Assembly: GCA_964427655.1 (NCBI GenBank)
Contig: CAYRWE010000123.1
Span: 1-14,731 of the forward strand
Source of the DNA: CAVQNQ01 sp964427655
GTDB lineage: Bacteria > Acidobacteriota > Terriglobia > Bryobacterales > Bryobacteraceae
DNA: 14,731 nucleotides
Direction of reading: 5' to 3'
The notes under the pieces are model-generated. The model made no database searches. It was not told the origin of the DNA and saw only the letters and a program-made list of their open reading frames with translations. Below, piece after piece: positions 8,056 to 14,568 of the stretch. The translations under genes and the position numbers were made by a program. Each line of letters starts with the position of its first letter. Within the stretch, counting starts at the first letter, position 1.

Positions 8056-9273
8056 ATGGGGCTGATCGATGCGGACGTGAACAATCTGAAGTATGAAATC
8101 GAGGAGGAAGCTCGCACCGGCACGCGGATCAAGGTAATCGGTGTGGGCGGCGGCGGGTGCAACGCGGTGGCCCGCATGGTGGCCGAGGGCCTCGAAGGCG
8201 TGGAGTTCTACGCCATGAATACCGATTTGCAGGCGCTCTCGGCCTGCCCGGTGGCCAATAAGCTCCAACTCGGCGGCAAAGTGACGCGCGGCCTGGGCGC
8301 CGGCGCCAATCCCGAAATCGGCCGGCAGGCGGCGCTCGAGAATACCGATCCCATTATCGAGATCCTGCAGGGCGCCGACATGGTCTTCGTCACCGCCGGT
8401 CTGGGCGGCGGCACGGGGACTGGTGCCGCGCCGGTGATCGCCTCCCTCGCCAAGGAACTGGAGGCTCTCACCGTGGCGGTGGTCACCAAACCCTTCGGCT
8501 TCGAAGGGCCGCGCCGCAGGAAGCTGGCCGAGGATGGCCTCGCCAAGCTGGCTGGCACCGTGGATACCGTGATCGCCATCCCCAATGACCGCCTGCTGGC
8601 TCTGGCGCCGCGCGGCACCAGCTTCTTCGAAGCCTTCAAGCTGGCCGACGACGTGCTGCGGCAGGCCGTGCAGGGCATCAGCGATATCATCGTCACTCCC
8701 GGTCTGATCAACCGCGATTTCTCGGATATCAAAGCCACCATGCTGGGCATGGGTTACGCTATGCTGGGCACCGCCACGGGTCGCGGCGAAAACGCCGCCG
8801 TGGAAGCCGCGCGCCAGGCCATCGCCAGCCCGCTCTTGGAAGATTCGCGCATTAACGGCTCGCGCGGCATTCTCATCAACGTCACCGGTTCCAGCCGCCT
8901 GGGCCTGCACGAGGTGAATGAAGCCTGCTCCATCATCCGCGAAGCCGCCGCCTGCGAAGATGTGCAGATCAATTTCGGCGTGATCCTGAACGAATCCCTG
9001 GAAGACACCGTGAAAATCACCGTGATCGCCACCGGATTCCAGCCGGGAGGCGAGCCGGTACCCGACCGCACGGCGGCCGCCGTCGCCGCTCCGCCCATGC
9101 CCTTGCGGCCCAAGCCGGCCGAACCGCAACCCGCGCACCAGGAGCCGATTCCCGAGCCGGTTCCCATCATCGAGCCGGAACCGCAGCCCGGCCTGTTGGA
9201 CGCCGAACCGCTGCTCGATCTCGACGATCTCGATACGCCGGCCTACCTGCGCCAGGGGCGATTGCTGAACTGA
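8056..9273 (+). CDS. ftsZ: FtsZ, tubulin-like cell division GTPase
   Basis: Tubulin homologue that polymerises with GTP into the Z ring and recruits the divisome. It has 405 residues. The nucleotide-binding part shows VIGVGGGGCNAV, MNTDLQAL and the signature GGGTGTG at 117-123. The T7 synergy loop is INRDFSDIKATM with Asn219 and catalytic Asp221. The GTPase body ends near 328, followed by a Pro/Glu-rich disordered linker to about 390 and a carboxy-terminal peptide DTPAYLRQGR, which resembles the conserved tail that binds FtsA and other partners (usually D-I-P-A-F/Y-L-R). The ATG at 8056 is chosen by its strong AAGGAG. It is the last gene of the dcw run; its stop faces that of cysE across 21 bp. 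Confidence 0.98.
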   Translation: MGLIDADVNNLKYEIEEEARTGTRIKVIGVGGGGCNAVARMVAEGLEGVEFYAMNTDLQALSACPVANKLQLGGKVTRGLGAGANPEIGRQAALENTDPIIEILQGADMVFVTAGLGGGTGTGAAPVIASLAKELEALTVAVVTKPFGFEGPRRRKLAEDGLAKLAGTVDTVIAIPNDRLLALAPRGTSFFEAFKLADDVLRQAVQGISDIIVTPGLINRDFSDIKATMLGMGYAMLGTATGRGENAAVEAARQAIASPLLEDSRINGSRGILINVTGSSRLGLHEVNEACSIIREAAACEDVQINFGVILNESLEDTVKITVIATGFQPGGEPVPDRTAAAVAAPPMPLRPKPAEPQPAHQEPIPEPVPIIEPEPQPGLLDAEPLLDLDDLDTPAYLRQGRLLN

Positions 9274-9294
9274 TCGCCGCGCTGCGAGGGGACC

Positions 9295-10011
9295 TTAGAT
9301 CGAGAAATCCTCGCCGTGCCACAGCCCTTGTTCATCGGGCGCGGGCGTGTGCGGAGCCGCCTCGGCGGCCGATCCAGCAGCCAGCCGCTCCAGCCGGTCC
9401 ATACGCATCATCAGCGTTGTGAGCGTGGCCCCCACGGTATCCGGAAGGATGGTGTGCTGGAGATCCGGATCGGCTTCCGGCACATGTGCCTTGGAGCGCA
9501 TCACCGACCGCCCCGGAACGCCCACCACCACGGAGTTCGCCGGCACCGATTTCACCACCACGGAATTCGCCCCGATGCGGCAATCGTCGCCGATCTCGAT
9601 AGCCCCCAGGAGCTTGGCGCCCGCCCCCACTACCACGCGATCGCCCAGCGTGGGATGGCGCTTGCCGCGCGCCAGGCTGGTGCCGCCCAGCGTCACGCCG
9701 TGATAGATGGTTACGTCCGCCCCTACTTCGGCGGTTTCGCCGATCACCACCCCCATGCCGTGATCGATGAAGAAGCCGGGACCGAGCGTGGCTCCCGGGT
9801 GGATCTCGATGCCGGTCAGATTGCGCGCCACCTGCGAGAGCACGCGCGCCAGCAGGCGCAGTTTCCGGCGCCACAGCCAATGCGTGCAGCGATAGGCCCA
9901 GATCGCGTGCAGCCCGGAGTAACACAACAGAACTTCGAGGGCGTTGCGGGCGGCGGGATCGCGCTTGAGCACCGAGCGCACATCGCGCGCGATGGTCCGG
10001 AAGGGCATCAT
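9295..10011 (-). CDS. cysE: CysE, serine O-acetyltransferase (short form)
   Basis: Transfers acetyl from acetyl-CoA to L-serine, giving O-acetylserine for cysteine synthesis. It has 238 residues, the short bacterial form (E. coli 273). An amino-terminal helical region (1-62) is followed by a left-handed beta helix of hexapeptide repeats (about 66-170). Asp83-His84 in FFIDHGMGVVIGETA and His119 in RGKRHPTLGD match the catalytic site histidines. Residues 188-212 form a likely amphipathic helix. The protein ends EDFSI; a terminal isoleucine is what inserts into the CysK active site in the cysteine synthase complex. ATGs at 10011 and 10008 are adjacent, neither with a clear Shine-Dalgarno. cysK lies further upstream on the same strand with one unrelated gene between them. 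The gene converges with ftsZ. Confidence 0.95.
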   Translation of the reverse strand: MMPFRTIARDVRSVLKRDPAARNALEVLLCYSGLHAIWAYRCTHWLWRRKLRLLARVLSQVARNLTGIEIHPGATLGPGFFIDHGMGVVIGETAEVGADVTIYHGVTLGGTSLARGKRHPTLGDRVVVGAGAKLLGAIEIGDDCRIGANSVVVKSVPANSVVVGVPGRSVMRSKAHVPEADPDLQHTILPDTVGATLTTLMMRMDRLERLAAGSAAEAAPHTPAPDEQGLWHGEDFSI

Positions 10012-10069
10012 ACAAACATTATGGGGTATGGGCTTGCGTGCGGTATAAGCTCGCGGCCGCCTCTAAACC

Positions 10070-10096
10070 GGAGTTCCGAACTTCAGCCGCAACTCC
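10070..10096 (-). terminator. weak hairpin after the exported-protein gene
   Basis: GGAGTT (10070-10075) pairs with AACTCC (10091-10096) across a 15-base loop, some 20 bases beyond the stop at 10119. Read on the minus strand it is followed only by a short TTT, so termination would be weak. The surrounding 107 bp between this gene and cysE holds no gene and no convincing promoter that I can see. Confidence 0.2.
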
Positions 10097-10118
10097 CGTC
10101 TGGCTGCGCGGTGGCGAT

Positions 10119-11279
10119 CTAAGCCGCTTGTTTTGTCTTCAACATCCAGGCACCGAAGAGGAGCAGCATTCCCACCAGCGCGCCGATCCCCCAAAAAGAG
10201 AGAGCGGGTACAGATGTAGGGAAGCTGACGGCCACGCAAGAGCTGCCGCCATTCGTGTAGCAAATATCCCCGGGGTATATGATGTTCACGTTGGTGGAAG
10301 TCGCCAGAAAATCCGTGCTGCTGCCGGGGTTCAGTACGACCGTGGCAAAGCCAGTGACGTTCTGAGTCGAGCCGATATGGCTGCCGCCTGGACCCCCACC
10401 CAGCAGTTCAATCCGAGCGCCGCTGCCCGTCACGCAAAAAAACTCTTCAGTCCCGATCGGAACGTTGGGAAAAGTCAGGCCGTTGAAACTTACCGTGCCC
10501 GTCGAGATCGGGTGCAGGCAGTCTGAGGTGGTCGAGACAAAGACACGCGCAAGGCCCCCATACTGCCCCGGAATTACAACGGTAGCGGTGTCGCCTGAGG
10601 TCAGGGTGTTGGGTTGTCCGTCGGCACCCAGAATGAAAACGGTGTTGGTGGCAAAATCGGTTGTTTCCGGCGAGATCGCAATGTCGCTTATCACCGCCGT
10701 GAGCGAGTCCGGACTGCCTTGGAACTCCGTGCCGTTCGAGGGAGGCGTGAGATCGACGAACTGGATGGCGCCGGCGAAAGCCGCCTGGATTCCGGCATCG
10801 CTGGCAAACTCCCGGAATGACGCCGGCGATGGGTCGAATCCTATGGCCTGCACGGCGATCGGCAACGCGTTGGCGATGGGAGTGACGGTCTCCAGAGCCG
10901 TCGCGCCGCTTACGGTATAGGTCCCCAGCGTGATAACTGGGGCAACGGATACACTAACCGTCGCTACCGTAAACGTAGCGGACTGGGAGCCTATGCCGCC
11001 GCTGGCCAGCGTGAAGGTCGCCACGGCGCTCGTCAGAGTTGGCGCCGTCGCAAACTGGAATCCGGAAGGCAGAGTCACGGTGATGCTGGACCCAATGGGG
11101 AGCGTTGAAGACGCGCTATAGATGGCCGCGTTGGCCGGCACTACCAGCACGCCATTGGCAAGGCGAACTTTCGCGGCGTTGTAATCGGCCACCTGGCCGG
11201 ACAAGGTCCCAGCCAGGCCTGCAGGGACGCAGACAACCAGGATTGCCAACAGGGCAAGCGCCTTCACCGATCTTTTCAT
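10119..11279 (-). CDS. exported protein of unknown function with IPTL-CTERM-like sorting tail
   Basis: I do not recognise the body of this 386-residue protein. It has a clear signal peptide (basic MKRSVK, hydrophobic core, likely cleavage after GLA at about 23). The mature part is rich in Thr, Ser, Val and Gly with alternating hydrophobic residues, which suggests beta-sandwich folds. Four Cys in the second half (DCLHP, FFCVTG, GDICYTNGGSSC) could form disulfides outside the cytoplasm. The end is a tripartite tail: VPALSFWG (357-364), a hydrophobic helix (365-380) and a basic KTKQAA. This resembles the IPTLxxWG-CTERM signal of exosortase-processed proteins, with VPAL in place of IPTL; processing is an inference. 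GGGAGAG eight bases before the ATG supports the start. It lies between cysK and cysE with no evident link to cysteine synthesis. It is possibly a surface or matrix protein. Confidence 0.8.
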   Translation of the reverse strand: MKRSVKALALLAILVVCVPAGLAGTLSGQVADYNAAKVRLANGVLVVPANAAIYSASSTLPIGSSITVTLPSGFQFATAPTLTSAVATFTLASGGIGSQSATFTVATVSVSVAPVITLGTYTVSGATALETVTPIANALPIAVQAIGFDPSPASFREFASDAGIQAAFAGAIQFVDLTPPSNGTEFQGSPDSLTAVISDIAISPETTDFATNTVFILGADGQPNTLTSGDTATVVIPGQYGGLARVFVSTTSDCLHPISTGTVSFNGLTFPNVPIGTEEFFCVTGSGARIELLGGGPGGSHIGSTQNVTGFATVVLNPGSSTDFLATSTNVNIIYPGDICYTNGGSSCVAVSFPTSVPALSFWGIGALVGMLLLFGAWMLKTKQAA

Positions 11280-11287
11280 TTATGATG

Positions 11288-11294
11288 CTCTCCC
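11288..11294 (-). promoter_or_regulatory. ribosome binding site of the exported-protein gene
   Basis: On the minus strand this reads GGGAGAG, eight bases before the ATG at 11279. It fixes the start and gives the complete signal peptide. Confidence 0.6.
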
Positions 11295-11314
11295 GTTCGC
11301 CACAGCGGCGAGTA

Positions 11315-11330
11315 GCTTTGATTTCAAAGC
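11315..11330. repeat. perfect 16-base inverted repeat
   Basis: GCTTTGA and TCAAAGC flank a two-base centre, giving a 7-bp arm palindrome 36-51 bases upstream of the exported-protein ATG. Position and near-symmetry would suit an operator for a dimeric regulator. No matching known operator is recognised. Confidence 0.55.
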
Positions 11331-11363
11331 ATAGTAACACGGATTCGGGCTTGGGGATCTGAA

Positions 11364-11397
11364 ATTCACACGCCCGTAATCCGTCCGTGGTGTGAAT
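11364..11397. repeat. inverted repeat ATTCACAC / GTGTGAAT
   Basis: Perfect 8-base arms at 11364-11371 and 11390-11397 with an 18-base spacer, in the gap between cysK and the exported-protein gene. It could be a paired half-site for a regulator, or a hairpin in the cysK 3' region. No T-run follows it, so a standard intrinsic terminator is not supported. Confidence 0.5.
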
Positions 11398-11422
11398 CGA
11401 GATCAAGCGTTATTCCTGGCGA

Positions 11423-11485
11423 GCGGAAGCTGAACTTGCGCCCACCCGCGGCGCAATTCCCAGTCGCCTGAGGTCACGCTTCCGC
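11423..11485. repeat. inverted repeat GCGGAAGC / GCTTCCGC just after cysK
   Basis: Perfect 8-base arms at 11423-11430 and 11478-11485 enclose 47 bases. It lies 28-90 bases downstream of the cysK stop and could be the base of a long stem in its 3' untranslated region. The long loop makes chance a serious alternative in GC-rich DNA. Together with the two repeats to the left it is all I see in the 233 bp gap at 11280-11512; no gene is evident there. Confidence 0.3.
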
Positions 11486-11512
11486 GAAGGACCTCTAACT
11501 CCGGAATTCAGC

Positions 11513-12445
11513 TTAGATCGCCAGATCCGCGAACAGCGCCGTGCTGAGGTAGCGCTCGCCGAAGGAGGGCACGATGGCCACGATCAGCTTGCCGGCGCTC
11601 TCCGGCCGGCGCGCCACTTGCACTCCGGCCCACAGCGCGGCCCCCGAGGAGATCCCCACCAGCAGCCCTTCCTCCCGCGCCGCCCGCCGGGCGGTCTCGA
11701 GTGCGTCCTGGTTCGTGACGCGCACGATCTCATCGCAGATTTCGCGGTTCAGAACTTCCGGCACGAACCCGGCGCCGATTCCTTGAATCGGGTGCGGCCC
11801 CTTGGTTCCTCCGGAGAGCACCGGCGAAGCGTCCGGCTCCACGGCCACGCAACGGAACGCGGGCTTGCGCGCCTTGAGCGCCTCGCCCACGCCGGTGAGC
11901 GTGCCGCCCGTTCCCACGCCCGCCACCAGTACATCGGCCCGGCCGTCGGTATCGCGCCAGATCTCTTCGGCCGTGGTGCGGCGGTGGATTTCGGGGTTGG
12001 CGGGATTCTTGAACTGCTGCGGCATCAGGAAGCGGGAATCGCTCGCCACCAGTTCCTCGGCCTTGCGAATCGCGCCCGCCATGCCTTCGCTGCCGGACGT
12101 GAGGATCAGCTCCGCTCCGTAAGCGCGCAGCACCTGGCGGCGCTCCCGGCTCATGGTCTCCGGCATGGTCAGGACGCACTTATAGCCGCGCGCGGCGCAC
12201 ACCATGGCCAGCGCAATCCCCGTATTGCCGCTGGTCGGCTCCACGAACACCGTGTCGCGCCGGACTTTCCCGGCCTTCTCGGCGGCCTCGATCATGGAGA
12301 GGCCGATGCGGTCCTTGACGCTGTGTGCCGGATTGGCGTATTCCAGCTTGGCAACCAGCTCGCCCGCGGCACCCGCCGCCAGCCGCCTGATCCGCACCAG
12401 CGGCGTGTTGCCGATCAGCTCCGTCACATCTTGCGCAATCTTCAT
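11513..12445 (-). CDS. cysK: CysK, cysteine synthase (O-acetylserine sulfhydrylase)
   Basis: PLP enzyme that replaces the acetyl group of O-acetylserine with sulfide to give L-cysteine. It has 310 residues, the usual size. The PLP lysine is Lys44 in NPAHSVKDRIG. PTSGNTGIALA (Ser72-Gly76) is the substrate and PLP-contacting loop. GVGTGGTLTGVGE is the phosphate-binding loop, and GISSGAALWA holds the Ser that contacts the pyridine nitrogen. It could be a CysM-type isozyme, but NPAHSVKDR and overall length fit CysK better. The ATG at 12445 gives the normal amino terminus (MKIAQDVTELIGNTPLVRI); its Shine-Dalgarno is weak. The gene is divergent from alr across 67 bp, and its product probably partners with the CysE encoded nearby. 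Confidence 0.95.
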   Translation of the reverse strand: MKIAQDVTELIGNTPLVRIRRLAAGAAGELVAKLEYANPAHSVKDRIGLSMIEAAEKAGKVRRDTVFVEPTSGNTGIALAMVCAARGYKCVLTMPETMSRERRQVLRAYGAELILTSGSEGMAGAIRKAEELVASDSRFLMPQQFKNPANPEIHRRTTAEEIWRDTDGRADVLVAGVGTGGTLTGVGEALKARKPAFRCVAVEPDASPVLSGGTKGPHPIQGIGAGFVPEVLNREICDEIVRVTNQDALETARRAAREEGLLVGISSGAALWAGVQVARRPESAGKLIVAIVPSFGERYLSTALFADLAI

Positions 12446-12457
12446 ATCGCCATATTG

Positions 12458-12485
12458 CCGGGTGATTTTTCAGCGTAACACCCGG
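12458..12485. repeat. inverted repeat in the cysK-alr divergent gap
   Basis: CCGGGTG (12458-12464) and CACCCGG (12479-12485) are perfect 7-base arms around a 14-base loop. They sit 13-40 bases upstream of the cysK start, within the only space available for divergent promoters. The repeat may be an operator or a leader hairpin in the cysK messenger. Confidence 0.4.
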
Positions 12486-12508
12486 AGCCTCTCTCGCCGC
12501 GAGCTCGC

Positions 12509-12514
12509 TAGAAT
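12509..12514 (+). promoter_or_regulatory. candidate -10 box for alr
   Basis: TAGAAT matches the -10 consensus at five of six positions and ends seven bases before an in-frame GTG at 12522. There is no TTGACA-like box at 16-18 bp upstream. If real, it would make an almost leaderless alr messenger starting near 12521, and the ATG at 12513 would then lie inside the promoter. Confidence 0.35.
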
Positions 12515-13652
12515 GGGATCAGTGTCCGCTCCGTACCGCTCTTATGTGCTGGTCTCGCGCGAGCAGATCGCTCGCAATTACCGCAATGTCTGCGCGGTGG
12601 TGGGACCCGGCGTCGAAGTCGCCGGCGTGGTTAAAGCCGATGCCTACGGCCACGGCGCGCTGGAGGTCTCCCGCGTTCTGGAGCGCGAGGGCGCGCGCTG
12701 GCTGGCGGTCAGCTCGGTGGATGAAGGCGTCACGTTGCGCCAGGGCGGCATCCGCGCTGCGCGCATCCTGGTGATGGGCGGATTCCTTCCTTATGAAGGC
12801 GAAGCTCTGGTGGAACACGGCCTCACGCCGGCCGTGCACGATCTCGATCGCATCCGCGAGCTTCATTGCCTCGGCCGCACCCTGGACCGGCCGACTCCGT
12901 ACCATCTTAAAATCGATTCGGGGATGGGCCGCCTGGGCACGCGCGCGACGGCGGCGGAGATCCTGGCAGTGCTCGCCGAAACCAGCGGGGCGCATCTCGA
13001 AGGCCTGATGACCCACTTCGCCTCGGCGGCCGATTACACCAGCCCCCAGACCGAAACGCAGCTCGCCTGTTTCGAGAACCTGTGCGGCCAGTTGCGCCAG
13101 GGCGGCTTCGCCCCCGAGTTCCTGCACGCTTCGAGCACCAACGCGATCGGATACGGCCGCGCGCGGGGGCAAAATAACATGGTGCGCGCCGGACATGCGC
13201 TCTATGGCTACGTCTCTCCCGCGCGGGGCGAGGCGCCGCGCCAGTTGCTGGAGGTCCGGCCGGCGCTCACCTGGAAAGCCAAGCTTATGGCGGTGAAAGA
13301 GATTCCCGAGGGCACGCTGGTGGGCTACGGCGGCACGTTCCGCGCTCCGCGAGCCATGCGCATCGGCATTCTAGGCGCGGGCTACGCCGACGGCATTTTC
13401 CATCGGCTGTCCAACCGCGGCAAGGTCATCGCCGCCGGCCAACTCACGCCCATCCTGGGAACCGTCTCGATGGACCTCACCACCATCGATCTCAGCCATA
13501 CCGCCGCGCTCCAGGTGGGCGACGAGGTCACCCTGTTGGGGCAGGAGGGCGAAGCGCACCTCGACGCGCAACAACTGGCGCGCGTGGCCGGCACCATCTC
13601 CTACAACATCCTTTCGAGTATCAGCGCGCGCGTGCGGCGCGTCTACGTGTAG
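12513..13652 (+). CDS. alr: Alr, alanine racemase
   Basis: PLP enzyme that converts L-alanine to D-alanine for the peptidoglycan stem peptide. It has 379 residues from the ATG at 12513 (E. coli about 359). Lys41 in GVVKADAYGHGA is the PLP lysine. Tyr291 in GAGYADGIFHRLSNRG corresponds to the second catalytic base, and Met320 in GTVSMDLTTID is the conserved substrate-site methionine. HFASAADY and GHALYGYVSP are also family-like. The start is not settled: ATG 12513 has no Shine-Dalgarno, and GTG 12522 is equally possible and sits well behind a -10-like box. The open frame further upstream overlaps cysK on the other strand and is not coding. A peptidase gene follows after six bases, so the two are probably one transcript. 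Confidence 0.94.
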   Translation: MGSVSAPYRSYVLVSREQIARNYRNVCAVVGPGVEVAGVVKADAYGHGALEVSRVLEREGARWLAVSSVDEGVTLRQGGIRAARILVMGGFLPYEGEALVEHGLTPAVHDLDRIRELHCLGRTLDRPTPYHLKIDSGMGRLGTRATAAEILAVLAETSGAHLEGLMTHFASAADYTSPQTETQLACFENLCGQLRQGGFAPEFLHASSTNAIGYGRARGQNNMVRAGHALYGYVSPARGEAPRQLLEVRPALTWKAKLMAVKEIPEGTLVGYGGTFRAPRAMRIGILGAGYADGIFHRLSNRGKVIAAGQLTPILGTVSMDLTTIDLSHTAALQVGDEVTLLGQEGEAHLDAQQLARVAGTISYNILSSISARVRRVYV

Positions 13653-13658
13653 CCGGTC

Positions 13659-14477
13659 ATGCGCTGGATCGCGATTCTGGCAGCCGCGTCCGCCTGGGCC
13701 CAAGGCTATGGCGTGCAGCCGTCCACAGTCCGGCAAGGCGAGACGCTGCACGTTAGTGGTCCGCCGGATGCCGCCAGCGCCCGGCTGAACGGCCGCTCCA
13801 TACGCCTGTTCCCGCAGACGGGAGGTGGCGTGCTGGGGCTGATGCCGTTTCCCGCGCTCGAGAAGCCGGGCGCCTACACGCTCGAAATCCTGGATCGCAG
13901 CGGTCAAATCCGTCATTCGGCCGCCGTCGTTGTGGTGAACGCACATTTCCGCACGCAGAACTTGGTGCTCTCGCCCGGAATCGCCGCGCTCCAGCCCGCC
14001 CCCGGCGAAGCCGAGGCTGTGAACGCATTTCGCGAGACCGTCTCCCCCACGCGCTATTGGGAGGAGCCGCTGGCTCTGCCGGTTGCGGGATGCATGACCT
14101 CGCCCTTCGGCGTCACGCGCCTGCGCAACGGCAGGCCCACCGGCGATTATCATGGCGGCATCGATCAGCGCGCCGCCGCCGGAACGCCGGTGCGCGCCAT
14201 CGCCGCGGGAGCCGTGCGCCTGGTCCGCCCGTTCACTCTTCATGGCAACACCGTGGCCGTGGATCATGGCCAGGGCCTCGAATCCATCTATCTGCATATG
14301 TCGCGTTTCGCGGTGGTGGAAGGCGAGCCGGTGAAGCGGGGCCAGGTGCTCGGGTTTGCCGGTTCCACGGGCCGCTCCACGGCTCCGCACCTGCACTGGA
14401 GCATCTATGTGAACGGTATTCCAGTGAATCCCGCGCAATGGGTGAATTTGCGCCCCTGCGCGGCACCCCAGCGCTGA
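13659..14477 (+). CDS. secreted M23 family metallopeptidase (LytM-type)
   Basis: Probable zinc endopeptidase acting on peptidoglycan cross-links outside the cytoplasmic membrane. It has 272 residues. A short signal peptide (MRWIAILAAASAWAQ) is followed by a beta-rich, Ig-like region at about 18-95, a linker, and an M23 domain from about 145. Zinc ligands read as His165 and Asp169 (DYHGGIDQ) and His246 (HLHW). His213 (YLHMS) and His244 match the catalytic histidines of LytM, so the site appears complete and the enzyme is probably active rather than a degenerate activator. GQVLGFAGSTGRSTAPHLHW is typical of the family. It starts six bases after alr with no good Shine-Dalgarno, suggesting coupling. 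The substrate bond cannot be told from sequence. Confidence 0.92.
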   Translation: MRWIAILAAASAWAQGYGVQPSTVRQGETLHVSGPPDAASARLNGRSIRLFPQTGGGVLGLMPFPALEKPGAYTLEILDRSGQIRHSAAVVVVNAHFRTQNLVLSPGIAALQPAPGEAEAVNAFRETVSPTRYWEEPLALPVAGCMTSPFGVTRLRNGRPTGDYHGGIDQRAAAGTPVRAIAAGAVRLVRPFTLHGNTVAVDHGQGLESIYLHMSRFAVVEGEPVKRGQVLGFAGSTGRSTAPHLHWSIYVNGIPVNPAQWVNLRPCAAPQR

Positions 14478-14479
14478 GT

Positions 14480-14516
14480 GTTACGTTTGTAACGGCACAA
14501 AACGTGCTCGGGCACG
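14480..14516 (+). terminator. two small hairpins after the alr-peptidase pair
   Basis: GTTAC (14480-14484) and GTAAC (14489-14493) form a 5-bp stem with a 4-base loop just after the peptidase stop. CGTGC (14503-14507) and GCACG (14512-14516) form another around TCGG. No T-run follows, so this would be an imperfect terminator at best. Confidence 0.25.
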
Positions 14517-14549
14517 CCACCTGTTCGGAGGGGGAATCGCGGTCTTGGA

Positions 14550-14559
14550 ATGATATCAT
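14550..14559 (+). promoter_or_regulatory. palindrome and extended -10-like box before rpoN
   Basis: ATGATATCAT is a perfect 10-base palindrome. It also reads as an extended -10 element, TG-A-TATCAT (14551-14559), with five of six hexamer matches. No -35 box is visible at the right distance. A start near 14566 would leave the Shine-Dalgarno AGGGAG (14560-14565) outside the messenger, so an operator role or chance are alternatives. Confidence 0.3.
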
Positions 14560-14568
14560 AGGGAGCAG

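Noticed and set aside
9058..9250. Repeat or low-complexity insert at the end of ftsZ
   Set aside because: The Pro/Glu-rich stretch is the normal disordered linker before the FtsZ carboxy-terminal peptide.
9316..10122. Plus-strand frame of 268 codons opposite cysE
   Set aside because: CysE on the other strand has its full set of catalytic residues; the opposite translation is low complexity.
10119..10215. PEP-CTERM tail on the exported protein
   Set aside because: There is no VPEP motif; VPALSFWG is closer to the IPTLxxWG type.
10465..10920. Plus-strand frame opposite the exported-protein gene
   Set aside because: The minus-strand protein has a signal peptide, a sorting-like tail and a good ribosome binding site; this frame has none of these.
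11215..11279. Lipoprotein signal in the exported protein (Cys17)
   Set aside because: The residues before Cys17 (LVV) do not form a lipobox and the Cys lies inside the hydrophobic core; an ordinary signal peptide fits better.
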